Below are positions 47,400 through 55,734 of a DNA stretch of 64,000 nucleotides, piece by piece (positions within the stretch are counted from its first letter, which is position 1; each line of letters starts with the position of its first letter). The stretch is from Paramesorhizobium deserti (GTDB lineage Bacteria > Pseudomonadota > Alphaproteobacteria > Rhizobiales > Rhizobiaceae), in NCBI RefSeq assembly GCF_001558695.1, contig NZ_LNTU01000037.1, positions 1 through 64,000 of the forward strand, given 5' to 3'. Below the pieces are notes generated by a model. It saw nothing but the letters and a program-made list of their open reading frames with translations, was not told where the DNA came from and did not search any database. The position numbers were made by a program, and so were the translations under genes.

Positions 47400-48444
47400 C
47401 CGCCTTCGGTGGTGTGACACCCAATTTTTCCGCCTCGGCAAGCAGAGCGGATAGGATGCCGGGATAGAGCTTCACCCCTTCAGCCACAGCTTCGCGCTTA
47501 CGGGCAAGCGCCGCCTGGCCGGGAAGCCGGACCGGAGCGCCACCCGGAAGCGGCGTTGAGTTCCTGCAGGCCTCGGCGAGCCAGCCGGTCTGCTTGAGGA
47601 AGGCGTCAGAACCGCCAAAGGCCGCCGGGTCGTAGACCGTGATTGTCACGGCGGCATTCGTGCCCTTCGGGGAATCCGCCCGGCCGTAGCCGGCAAGCCC
47701 CTGCGTGATCGCCTCGACCGAAAGCGCCATGCCATAGCCTTTCTGCCCGTGATCGCGGCCGCCGGTGGGCAGCAGTGTGCCGCCACGGGTGACGGCATGC
47801 GGGTCACTGGTCGGGGTGCCGTCCGCTTCCATCAGCCAGTCCGCAGCATAGCGCCGCTCTTCGCGGATCATTCGCTGCGCCATGTTGACGGTGGTGATCG
47901 ACGCCGAGATATCAATGAGGATCGGTTCATCGGGCGTCGGAATGCCGTAGGCGACAGGATTGGGCGTAAATATCCCAGTGGTGCCGCCGAAGGGCGCGAC
48001 CTGCGCACCGGAGGGCGAAGAGGAGGCGATGGAAACCATCAGGCCCTGATCGATGGCGATCGAGAGATAGGCCGCCAGCGCGCCGATATGATGGCTGTCG
48101 CCGATGACGAGCGTTGCCGTGCCATATTCCCGGGCGCGGGCCGAAGCGAGCTTCACCCCTTGCGAGGTCAGCCAGGCGCCCGGCAGTCGTCTGCCGCGCC
48201 AGCAGATCGCCGCTCCCTTGTCGGAGAGCACCTCCGGCTCGCCATCCCTCGTCATGACGCCGTCGGCGATGCTTTGCAGATACCATGGTGCGAGCGCCAG
48301 GCCGTGGGTCATGTGGCCCATGGCATCGGCTTCGACCAGATAGGTCGCAACCGTCTCGGCCTTGTCCTGCGCCAGCCCGGCGGCGCTGAATAGCGCTCTT
48401 GCAAAGTCGGTGAGATCGGCAATCGCCAGGCGGTCCATCGTCAT
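47386..48444 (-). CDS. Ldh/YlbC-family NAD(P)-dependent 2-hydroxyacid dehydrogenase
   Basis: A 352-aa member of the malate/L-lactate dehydrogenase (LDH2) family, which oxidises 2-hydroxy acids or reduces 2-oxo acids and is unrelated in fold to Rossmann LDHs. Visible: VATYLVEADAMGHMTHGLAL with the family His, LVIGDSHHIGALAAYLSIAI, TTGIFTPNPVAYGIPTPDEP ILIDIS and GRDHGQKGYGMALSVEAITQ. It is the last gene of the minus-strand transport/catabolism operon; its start overlaps the stop of the D-isomer-type dehydrogenase gene by 4 bp. Together the two dehydrogenases could invert the configuration of a 2-hydroxy acid through a 2-oxo acid. Confidence 0.88.
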   Translation of the reverse strand: MTMDRLAIADLTDFARALFSAAGLAQDKAETVATYLVEADAMGHMTHGLALAPWYLQSIADGVMTRDGEPEVLSDKGAAICWRGRRLPGAWLTSQGVKLASARAREYGTATLVIGDSHHIGALAAYLSIAIDQGLMVSIASSSPSGAQVAPFGGTTGIFTPNPVAYGIPTPDEPILIDISASITTVNMAQRMIREERRYAADWLMEADGTPTSDPHAVTRGGTLLPTGGRDHGQKGYGMALSVEAITQGLAGYGRADSPKGTNAAVTITVYDPAAFGGSDAFLKQTGWLAEACRNSTPLPGGAPVRLPGQAALARKREAVAEGVKLYPGILSALLAEAEKLGVTPPKAVIPA

Positions 48445-49409
48445 GCTCCAAAAACTTCCGGATTGAGAACACGGCGCGGCCGGCCGCCGGCCATCAACTC
48501 CTCGATATCGGCGATATTCATCAGCCCGACATTTTCGACCGCCTCCAGCGTGTCGGCGCCCGAATGCGGCATGAAGACGACGCGAGGATGGGAAAAGATC
48601 GGGTGAGAAATATCCGGCGGCTCGCTGACATAGGCGTCGATCGCCGCGCCGCCCAGCCGGCTCTCGTGAAGGGCCGTGGATAGCGCATCGACATCGACCA
48701 CCTCGCCGCGGGCGAGGTTGAGCAGACAGGCGGTCGGCTTCATCAGCGCCAGCTTTTCCGCATTGATCAGCGATGCATTACCGGCACCGCCAAAGACATG
48801 CAGCGACACATAATCGGCCCGGGAGAGGAGTTCGTCGAGTTTGACGAGCTCGATCTGGTTTGCCCCAGCAAAAGCCTTGTCGGCATAGGGATCGGTGGCG
48901 ATCACCTGCATTCCGAGACCACGCGCCATACGGACGAGCGAACGTCCGATATTGCCGAGGCCGACGATACCGAGCACCTTGCCGCCGATCTGCGTGCCGA
49001 CCTTGCGGTCCCAACCGCCCGCTATGACACTCGCATGGCCGGCGGGGATATTGCGGGCGAGGCAGAGCATCATGCCGATCGCGAGTTCGGCGACAGCATC
49101 GGCATTGGCGCCGGGCGTATTGGCGACGGGCAGGCCGCGCGCGGTGCAGGCGGGGATATCGATATTGTCGACACCGACCCCGTGCTTGAGAACCGCTTTC
49201 AGTCCGGTCGCTTTCTCCAGCATTTCGGTCGTCACCGGAACGAGGCCGACGATCATGTAATCGGCGCGCGCGATGTGGTCGGAAACGCCGCCGTCAGGCT
49301 TGCTGGTGTCGACGCAGCGGATCAGCTCCCATCCCAGCTCCTGCAGCTTCTGCGGCGCGCGCCCATATTTGCCGAAACCTGGCGATGTCGTAAGGATCAC
49401 CGTCATCAC
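48441..49409 (-). CDS. D-isomer-specific 2-hydroxyacid dehydrogenase
   Basis: A 322-aa NAD-dependent dehydrogenase of the phosphoglycerate dehydrogenase family. Nucleotide-binding GIVGLGNIGRSLVRMARGLG with Asp in VIATDPYADKAF; catalytic Arg in LLNLARGEVVDVDALSTAL, Glu in AYVSEPPDI, and His in VFMPHSGADTLEAVENVGLM. Substrate domain at both ends (LKAVLKHGVGVDNIDIPACT). It overlaps the DapA-like gene upstream and the Ldh-type gene downstream by 4 bp each, so the three are translationally coupled. The substrate is inferred to be a sugar-acid-derived 2-oxo or 2-hydroxy acid. Confidence 0.92.
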   Translation of the reverse strand: MMTVILTTSPGFGKYGRAPQKLQELGWELIRCVDTSKPDGGVSDHIARADYMIVGLVPVTTEMLEKATGLKAVLKHGVGVDNIDIPACTARGLPVANTPGANADAVAELAIGMMLCLARNIPAGHASVIAGGWDRKVGTQIGGKVLGIVGLGNIGRSLVRMARGLGMQVIATDPYADKAFAGANQIELVKLDELLSRADYVSLHVFGGAGNASLINAEKLALMKPTACLLNLARGEVVDVDALSTALHESRLGGAAIDAYVSEPPDISHPIFSHPRVVFMPHSGADTLEAVENVGLMNIADIEELMAGGRPRRVLNPEVFGA

Positions 49410-50287
49410 GCACGCCCGTATTTCTTGAGGATGTCGAGGATCTTGCCGTCCTGCTCCCGATTAGGCAGCAGCGCCGGCTGGCGGCTGGCGCCGACGGAAT
49501 TGTCCATCAGGTAAAGTGAACGTTTGACCAGGGCAGGGGGGAAGCCGAGGGCATAAAGATCGGTGCGGAAATTGGTGTAGATCTCCTGGCAACGCCGCGC
49601 CTCGTCGAGGTCACCGCTGTTATAGGCGTTGACGATGCCTGCAAGCACATCCGGCAGCACATTGCCGAGGCCCGAGATGCAGCCCGCCGCGCCGTTCTCC
49701 ATCGACCACAGCACCAGATGATCGGGACCGGAATAGACGTCGAACCCTTCCACCTCGCGGCCGACGGCCATATAGGCGGCAAGTGTCTCCTGCGAGCCGC
49801 CGGAATCCTTGATGCCCGCGATATTGCCATGGTCGGCGAGAATGCGCGCCGTTTCAGGCTCGATATGGTTCTGGGTGCGCGCCGGGATATCATAGAGATA
49901 GATCGGCGTTTTCACGGCGTCAGCGACGGTGGTGAAATGCCGGATCAAGCCTTCCTGCGTGCAGGCGATGAAGAACGGCGTGATGACGGCAATGCCATCG
50001 ACGCCGATACGGTCGAACTCGCGGGCGAGCTTCAGCGTCTCGAAGGTAGCGGGCATGCCGGCATTGACGATCACCTTCACCTGGCCGCCAACCTCATCGA
50101 CCACTTCTTCCGTCAGGCGCACTTTCTCCTCGAAGGTGAGAGCGGTGAAATCGCCATTGGTGCCGGCGCACAGGATGTTATTCCCGGCCGCGATCTGGCG
50201 GCGCACCTGCGCACGCGTCGCCTCGAAATTGATGGTCTCATCCTCGTTGAAACAGGTGACGAGGGCGACATAAGCCGATTTGGTCAT
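49406..50287 (-). CDS. DapA-family lyase (dihydrodipicolinate synthase/N-acetylneuraminate lyase superfamily)
   Basis: A 293-aa class I aldolase or dehydratase with a TIM barrel. The Schiff-base Lys160 is in NIAGIKDSGGSQETL and the catalytic Tyr132 in YLYDIPARTQNH; the pyruvate-carboxylate loop is CAGTNGDFTALTFEEK (a GTNGDF in place of GTTGE). Family members include 2-keto-3-deoxy-sugar-acid aldolases and dehydratases as well as DapA. The operon (TctA upstream by 16 bp, dehydrogenase overlapping downstream) argues for a catabolic sugar-acid role and not lysine synthesis. Confidence 0.9.
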   Translation of the reverse strand: MTKSAYVALVTCFNEDETINFEATRAQVRRQIAAGNNILCAGTNGDFTALTFEEKVRLTEEVVDEVGGQVKVIVNAGMPATFETLKLAREFDRIGVDGIAVITPFFIACTQEGLIRHFTTVADAVKTPIYLYDIPARTQNHIEPETARILADHGNIAGIKDSGGSQETLAAYMAVGREVEGFDVYSGPDHLVLWSMENGAAGCISGLGNVLPDVLAGIVNAYNSGDLDEARRCQEIYTNFRTDLYALGFPPALVKRSLYLMDNSVGASRQPALLPNREQDGKILDILKKYGRA

Positions 50288-50303
50288 GATTACTCCGTGG
50301 GTA

Positions 50304-51779
50304 TCAGGCCGTGGCGCGCTTGGCGCGGCGGGCTTGCAAATAGGGGAGGGCGAGCGAGATCACCGAAAGCCCGAGGAAGAGCAGCGTGATCGGCCCGGAA
50401 AGGAAGGCGATCAAGTTGTCGCCGGTTTGCAGCAGCCCGCGTCTCAGATTGGCCTCCAGAAGGGGGCCGAGGATGAGGGCGATGCAAAGTGCGGCTTGCG
50501 AAAAGCCGTATTTCTGCATGCCCCAGCCCAGGATCCCGAAGCCGACCATCGTATAGAGATCGACCGGATTGAGGTTGATCGCGAAGGAGCCGATGAAGCA
50601 GAAGACGACGATCGACATGGTGAGGATACGGCGCGGCACGAGCAGGATCCTGGAGGCGATCGGGATCAAGAGCATGCCGAAGATGAACATGAAGATCGTG
50701 GCGAGGAAAGTGCCGCCGAAAATGCCGACGATGATGTCCGGCCGCGTCTCGAAGAGCATAGGCCCCGGCGCCAGGCCCTGGATCATCAGCCCGCCCATCA
50801 GCACGGCGGTAACGACATCGCCGGGGATGCCGAGCGCCAGGAGCGGGATGAGCGCGGCGGCGCAGACGGCGTTGTTGGCGCTTTCGGTCGCGGCGATACC
50901 TGGTGCATAGCCGGTGCCGAAGCGCTCCGGCGTCTTCGAGGTCCGCCGCGCCTCGTTATAGGCGATCCACGAGGCGGTACCGGAGCCCGTGCCTGGAATG
51001 ATGCCGATGATGGTTCCGATGAAAGATCCGCGGATAAGCGCATTCCCGCTGTCGCGCATGTCCTGCCAGGACGGCCAGCGACCGGAGACCTTCGCCGGGG
51101 CTTCCTCCGCTTTGCCGAGGCGTTCGAGCTGGGTGAAGACCTCTGAAAGAGCGAATAGGCCGATCAGCGCCGGGGTAAAGGAAAAACCGGAGGCAAAGCC
51201 GGAAATGCCGAAGGTGTAGCGCAGGACACCGGAGATCGGATCGGCGCCGACGCAGGAGATCAGCACGCCGAGACAGCCGGAAATAGCGCCTTTCAGGAGG
51301 TCGCCCGAAAGCGAAGCGATAATCGTGAGGCCGAAGAGCGCCAGGGCGAAATATTCCGGCGCGCCGAACTTCAGCGCGATACTGGCAAGCTGCGGCGCAA
51401 GCGTGGCGAGCACGATCGAGGCAAACAGCATTCCAACAGTAGAGGCTATGGTCGCCATCCCGAGCGCCTTGCCGGCCTCGCCCTTGCTCGCCATCGGATA
51501 GCCGTCGAGCACTGTCGCGGCCGAAGCGGGCGTGCCTGGTGTGCGCAACAGGATGGCCGAAATGCAACCGCCATAGATGCCGCCGATATAGATGCCGATT
51601 AGCATGTTGATGCCCATCACAGGCGCCATGCCGAAAGTGAGCGGGATCAGCAGCGCCACGCCCATCGTCGCCGTCAGACCGGGGAGGGCGCCGATGACGA
51701 TCCCGCCCAGGGTGCCCAAGGCGATCGCCCAAAGAACCTGCGGCTGAAACAAGGGGAGGAGATAGGCAAGATAGTCCAT
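50304..51779 (-). CDS. Tripartite tricarboxylate transporter large permease, TctA family
   Basis: A 491-aa membrane protein with about twelve helices and the TctA hallmarks GALPGLTATMGVALLIPLTF near the N-terminus, IYIGGIYGGCISAILLRTPG and TPASAATVLDGYP, with a second related segment at GTIIGIIPGTGSGTASWIAY. It works with the TctB and TctC proteins encoded just upstream to import an organic or sugar acid by a cation gradient. Start: ATG at 51777-51779 (MDYLAYLLPLFQ); an in-frame TTG lies 9 bp upstream. The ribosome binding site is weak. Confidence 0.93.
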   Translation of the reverse strand: MDYLAYLLPLFQPQVLWAIALGTLGGIVIGALPGLTATMGVALLIPLTFGMAPVMGINMLIGIYIGGIYGGCISAILLRTPGTPASAATVLDGYPMASKGEAGKALGMATIASTVGMLFASIVLATLAPQLASIALKFGAPEYFALALFGLTIIASLSGDLLKGAISGCLGVLISCVGADPISGVLRYTFGISGFASGFSFTPALIGLFALSEVFTQLERLGKAEEAPAKVSGRWPSWQDMRDSGNALIRGSFIGTIIGIIPGTGSGTASWIAYNEARRTSKTPERFGTGYAPGIAATESANNAVCAAALIPLLALGIPGDVVTAVLMGGLMIQGLAPGPMLFETRPDIIVGIFGGTFLATIFMFIFGMLLIPIASRILLVPRRILTMSIVVFCFIGSFAINLNPVDLYTMVGFGILGWGMQKYGFSQAALCIALILGPLLEANLRRGLLQTGDNLIAFLSGPITLLFLGLSVISLALPYLQARRAKRATA

Positions 51780-51855
51780 GGCAATCAACTCGTTGAAGGA
51801 GGGCGGCCTGCAGTTGCCGCCCCCGCCTGCGGAAGCAATGGCTTGTCCGCTTGGC

Positions 51856-52812
51856 TTACTTGTTCATCTGATACATACCGAGATCCTTGATCACGGCTTC
51901 CGCGGTATCGCTGTCGCGCTTGGCGCGCGCCTTATAGGCATCCGCATCCTCATATTGAACGAACTCGCCTAAATCCTTCATTTTCTTCTGGAATTCCTCG
52001 TCCTCGACGGCAGCTTTCACGCCGTCGCGCAGGATATTGAGATCCTCTTCCGGAATTCCCTTGGGCGCGATGACGCCCTTCCAGGACGACCAGGTGAAAT
52101 CGATGCCCTTTTCCTTGGCGCTCGGCGTATCGGGGAAGAGATCGATGCGCCCTTCTTCTTCGACGAAAAGCGGTTTCACCGTTCCGGCCTTGACCTGCTC
52201 CAGCGCTTCCGCCGGCGAGGCCACCATCGCCTGGATATGACCGCCGGCGCAGGCCGCCATGGCTTCCGAAGAACCGCCGAAGGGGATGGATTCGACCTTG
52301 ACGCCCGCTGCCTTGGCAAAGGCTTCGGTGGAAATATGGTTTGCGCCGCCGGCGCCGGAATTACCGATCTGCGGCGCCTTCTCCTTGGCATAGGCCATGA
52401 AGCTGTCGAAATCGGAGAAAGGAGCCCCCTTGCAGGCGACCATCACCTGCAGGTTACGGCCGACCAGGCCGACGAACTCGATATCATCGATCGTGTAGTC
52501 GGCACTGCCCAGGTGCGGCAGCAGCGCGAGTGGGCCCTGTGCGCCGACGCCGACCGTATAGCCGTCCGGACGGGCGTGGATGACAGCCGACGTCCCGATC
52601 GCGCCGCCGCCACCGGGCTGATTGCGGACGATGACGGTCGCGCCGGGAATATGGCGCTGCATGCTTTCGGCCAGGAGGCGCATGGAAAGATCAGTGCCGC
52701 CGCCGGCCGAATAGGGCACGACGATCTGGACCGGTCGGTCCGGAAAGGCATAGGCAGCGGTGGCCGTCAGCGAGCCGATCAGGGCCGCCATCATGACGAT
52801 GCGTTTTTTCAT
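51856..52812 (-). CDS. Tripartite tricarboxylate transporter substrate-binding protein, TctC family
   Basis: A 318-aa periplasmic binding protein. Signal peptide MKKRIVMMAALIGSLTATAA YAF is cleaved after AYA. TctC signatures: FPDRPVQIVVPYSAGGGTDL, VVRN-like VIVRNQPGGGGAIGTSAVIH, DGYTVGVGAQGPLALLPHLG, GGANHISTEAFAKAAGVKVE, IPFGGSSEAMAACAGGHIQA. ATG at 52810-52812 after GAGGAAACTC; an upstream in-frame start at 52833 would lengthen the leader without reason. It delivers the substrate to the TctAB permease. The ligand cannot be read from sequence. Confidence 0.93.
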   Translation of the reverse strand: MKKRIVMMAALIGSLTATAAYAFPDRPVQIVVPYSAGGGTDLSMRLLAESMQRHIPGATVIVRNQPGGGGAIGTSAVIHARPDGYTVGVGAQGPLALLPHLGSADYTIDDIEFVGLVGRNLQVMVACKGAPFSDFDSFMAYAKEKAPQIGNSGAGGANHISTEAFAKAAGVKVESIPFGGSSEAMAACAGGHIQAMVASPAEALEQVKAGTVKPLFVEEEGRIDLFPDTPSAKEKGIDFTWSSWKGVIAPKGIPEEDLNILRDGVKAAVEDEEFQKKMKDLGEFVQYEDADAYKARAKRDSDTAEAVIKDLGMYQMNK

Positions 52813-52873
52813 GAGTTTCCTCCTCGGGATCATTTGTTTTTCTCCTCCACGGACTGATTTGTAAAAATGTCGA

Positions 52874-53347
52874 TTATGGCAGCCAGACCTGCAGAAGACG
52901 GGTAAATCCGAACCAAACCGCTCCGGTGATCAGGACCGGCAGGACGAAGAATTTTGTGGGAGACCGCTCGCCCATGAGCAGCATTCCGGCGACGAAGACC
53001 AGCAACGTCGCCGGCAGGTAGCCGAGCGGCATAAAGGCTGCGGAATAAGCGGTGAGCATAACGGCGAAAAGGCCGATGCGCAGAAAATTCCGGCGCTTGG
53101 TCCCCATATCATTGCCGGCCGGCTGGTCGCCTGTTTCCGCGGGAACCGGAACTGTCGCGCGACGCGCCCGCAGGACAAGCAATAGCGATAGGACGATGAT
53201 GGCGCCGATCATCAGCCACGGCAGGAAGGAGGGCCCCGCGATCGTCCCGGCACTTTGACCCCTGATATAGAGGGTTCTCCATGCGGCAAAGGCGGAGAAT
53301 GCCAGAAGGCCGCAGCCGATGACTATATCGCTTCTGATTTTTCGCAT
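52874..53347 (-). CDS. Tripartite tricarboxylate transporter small permease, TctB family
   Basis: A 157-aa protein with four membrane helices: IVIGCGLLAFSAFAAWRTLY, AGPSFLPWLMIGAIIVLSLL, IGLFAVMLTAYSAAFMPLGY and ATLLVFVAGMLLMGERSPTK into VLPVLITGAVWFGFTRLLQV. The P-x-F/W-P and G-Y-L-P-A-T-L features are typical of TctB. It is the first gene of the minus-strand operon tctB-tctC-tctA-lyase-dehydrogenase-dehydrogenase, about 60 bp before tctC. Confidence 0.88.
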   Translation of the reverse strand: MRKIRSDIVIGCGLLAFSAFAAWRTLYIRGQSAGTIAGPSFLPWLMIGAIIVLSLLLVLRARRATVPVPAETGDQPAGNDMGTKRRNFLRIGLFAVMLTAYSAAFMPLGYLPATLLVFVAGMLLMGERSPTKFFVLPVLITGAVWFGFTRLLQVWLP

Positions 53348-53398
53348 GGCTCCTCCCGGCTTCGGTCAGCCGCGCCTGGCTCCTTAATAGCTGGTCGG

Positions 53399-53427
53399 AT
53401 CATGGTCGAAAATAGTAAACATGTCAA
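53399..53427 (-). promoter_or_regulatory. Candidate promoter of the tctBCA operon
   Basis: On the minus strand, TTGACA (plus coordinates 53422-53427), 17 bp, then CATGAT (53399-53404), about 50 bp before the tctB start. The -35 is consensus; the -10 matches four of six. The -35 overlaps GTTGACATGTTTAC, which resembles the site before the PdxA2-like gene. Confidence 0.4.
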
Positions 53428-53651
53428 CTTCACAACGGCGAATTATGGAATATCGATAGAAATTCGGCCGCAAACTTATCGACCAAGGCGCGACCCATGT
53501 TCATTTAAATATATGATAATACATTATTTTCCTTCTTATATCGCGACTAAATGTCATTGTTCGCCGAGCTGTCCTTCAAAAGATTCCTGCCGTTTATAAA
53601 TTGACAAATAAACAAAGACTCCCTTATCCATTAGGCAGAGATGGGAGAAAT

Positions 53652-53686
53652 ATCAGACAAGTTCACGGGTTGTGAACCCGTCTGAT
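53652..53686. promoter_or_regulatory. Nested inverted repeat upstream of the iron alcohol dehydrogenase
   Basis: CGGGTT-GTG-AACCCG (53666-53680) is flanked by ATCAGA (53652-53657) and TCTGAT (53681-53686), which are also complementary. A second overlapping symmetry is GTTCAC-GGGTT-GTGAAC. It is 57 bp before the chosen start. It could be a regulator site or a structure in the 5' leader; there is no T-run, so it is not a terminator. Confidence 0.45.
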
Positions 53687-53742
53687 GGATGTCTTCCCCG
53701 CGCATTGCGTGCCTTCCGGCGCGCCTTTTCGGAGACGGAATC

Positions 53743-54867
53743 ATGCTTGCCCTGACGCATCCGCTGGAAATGCAACGTCCGCCAATCGTTAATTTTGGCA
53801 TTGGTGTATTGCCGAAGCTTAAGGAATGGGTTGCGAGTTGCGGCTTTGCGCGTCCGTTCGTCGTCGCCGATATGGTCAATGCGGCGCGGCTGCCGGTTCT
53901 GGGGCTCGCCAATGCCACGTGTTTCGGCACGGTGAAGCCGGAGCCTGACATCGTCAATCTCACGGAAGCCGTTGCGGCGGCGGAGGCGGCAGGCGCGGAT
54001 GTCGTCATCGGCTTTGGCGGCGGCTCCGCCATGGATCTCGCCAAGCTTGTTGCCGTGATGGCGGGAAGCGGCAAGGGTCTTCATGACATTTCGGGCCCGC
54101 ATCGCGCGCCGTCAAGGACAGTCGGTCTGGCGCAAATCCCGACCACCGCCGGGACCGGTTCGGAGGTTGGGACCAGGGCGCTCGTCACCGACCCGGCGAC
54201 ACGCAACAAGATCGCGACCGAAAGCCTCTATATGCTGGCCGACATCGCGGTCATCGACCCGGAACTGACCGCAACCGTTCCGCCTTTCATCACCGCAGCG
54301 ACGGGCGTCGATGCGCTGGCGCATTGTGTCGAAGCCTTCACCTCCAAGCGTTCGCATCCGCTGATCGACGACTATGCCTTGCGTGGGATAGAGCTCGTTG
54401 GTGCAAATCTAAAGCGTGCGGTCGACAACGGTGGGGATATGAAAGCCCGTTCGGCGCTGGCGCTCGCTTCGTTTTATGGTGGCGTCTGCCTCGGCCCCGT
54501 CAACACCACCGCCGGTCACGCCATCGCCTATCCGCTCGGAACCCGTCACAAGATCGCGCACGGCATTGCCAACGCCCTGATCTTCCCCCACGTGCTTGCC
54601 ATGAACGCTCCAGCCCAACCCAAAAAGACCGCGCTGATCGCGAGAGCACTCGGCTTTACCGGGTCGACAGGAGAGGAGATCAGGAAGGGCGCCTTGGCAT
54701 TCTGCCAAGGTCTCGGGCTCGACATGCGGCTGCGCGCCCACGGCGTACCGGAAGAGGATCTTCCCGCCATGGCCCGGGAGGCGCATGCCATCCGCCGTCT
54801 TCTGGACTGGAACCCGGTCGATCTTTCGGAGAGCGATATCCTGCAGATCTACAGATCCGCCTGGTAA
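53743..54867 (+). CDS. Iron-containing alcohol dehydrogenase
   Basis: A 374-aa group III (Fe-dependent) dehydrogenase. NAD-binding region VVIGFGGGSAMDLAKLVAVM, then LAQIPTTAGTGSEVGTRALV, metal-site residues in TAATGVDALAHCVEAFTSKR and NTTAGHAIAYPLGTRHKIAH GIANAL. ATG 53743 follows GGAGACGGAATC; an upstream in-frame start is less likely. It is divergent from the tctBCA operon across about 395 bp and probably belongs to the same catabolic unit, oxidising or reducing a C2-C4 alcohol/aldehyde intermediate. Confidence 0.88.
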   Translation: MLALTHPLEMQRPPIVNFGIGVLPKLKEWVASCGFARPFVVADMVNAARLPVLGLANATCFGTVKPEPDIVNLTEAVAAAEAAGADVVIGFGGGSAMDLAKLVAVMAGSGKGLHDISGPHRAPSRTVGLAQIPTTAGTGSEVGTRALVTDPATRNKIATESLYMLADIAVIDPELTATVPPFITAATGVDALAHCVEAFTSKRSHPLIDDYALRGIELVGANLKRAVDNGGDMKARSALALASFYGGVCLGPVNTTAGHAIAYPLGTRHKIAHGIANALIFPHVLAMNAPAQPKKTALIARALGFTGSTGEEIRKGALAFCQGLGLDMRLRAHGVPEEDLPAMAREAHAIRRLLDWNPVDLSESDILQIYRSAW

Positions 54868-54967
54868 TGCCTTATCGGACCGGTGGGCCGTGTTGATACG
54901 TTATGGAGCCAATGAACGTGCCATGTCTGCACAGCGAGCGTGCAGGTCATGTCTGTGGCTAAATCTC

Positions 54968-55261
54968 AATACGGCCGCCGCTTTCGTGTGTGAAGAGTTG
55001 GGTGTTTCGCGCTTCGAGGTCGATACGGCCGATTATGATCCCGAGGCGATCGAGCGCAAGCCGCCCGACCGGCCGAGCGGCTTCGTCGGTAGCGTGAGGC
55101 ATCCGAGCATGACGTCTCGTTCCGTTCAGAGGTGGAAACGACGCTGGACGGCATCACAAATGGTGCAGTCGGCTTCGTGTCCGACGCGGACCATCGGATG
55201 CGCTGGCAGAAAAAACGTGCTGAACTGTTAGCCCGTGCCGGCGGGCTGGATAAACATGCCT
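54968..55261 (+). pseudogene. Coding debris of an unrecognised gene
   Basis: Two adjacent frames look protein-like. The first reads NTAAAFVCEELGVSRFEVDT and continues DYDPEAIERKPPDRPSGFVG; the next frame, from about 55093, reads REASEHDVSFRSEVETTLDG then TNGAVGFVSDADHRMRWQKK and stops at TAG 55259-55261. They may be parts of one gene broken by a frameshift. No start codon with a ribosome binding site is visible and I do not recognise the family. The rest of the 54868-55265 gap holds nothing I can identify. Confidence 0.35.
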
Positions 55262-55265
55262 AGCG

Positions 55266-55640
55266 TTACGGATTTGCGGGCGTAGTGCTCTCGAGACGTT
55301 TAACTGTAGCGCTCTCGGACGCTGCCTTATGGAGTGCGGCCCAATCGTCGGGCGGATTTCCATCGTCCAGCATTCCTTTGAAGACCTTGTAGGCGTCGGT
55401 TTTCGCACCGTAGGTCCGTAGGGTCGTTTCATCATTCACCCAAGCGAAGATGATGATTTTTGCGCTCGTATCGTAGCGAAAGAACAGCCTAAACCGGCCA
55501 TTCCCGATTACCTCAGTGTCGCCTGCCGGCCAATACCACGGCTTTCTCGGTGACGTCATGGACGAACGTATATCCGGCAAGCGTCGCGGCAATTCTGTGA
55601 GGGACAGAGCTAAGCTGCCATTGTACCTAAAAAGCGTCAT
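55266..55640 (-). pseudogene. YhaV-type toxin remnant
   Basis: The C-terminal part of this minus frame matches E. coli YhaV, the ribonuclease toxin of the PrlF-YhaV toxin-antitoxin pair: NGRFRLFFRYDTSAKIIIFA, WVNDETTLRTYGAKTDAYKV and FKGMLDDGNPPDDWAAL. The first 60 residues (from ATG 55638-55640) do not resemble YhaV, which is about 154 residues long, and no prlF-like antitoxin gene is present upstream, where an IS30 element begins about 95 bp away. The gene is therefore probably a truncated or frameshifted relic. Whether the C-terminal half alone has activity is unknown. Confidence 0.6.
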
Positions 55641-55734
55641 TTGGGACAAACTAACCGGGAAACTCTGGATGAACGACAGAAAACGATTAGTTCCATAAGA
55701 TAGATTATCTGATCTGTGTCTGTAGGGGGGGTGG

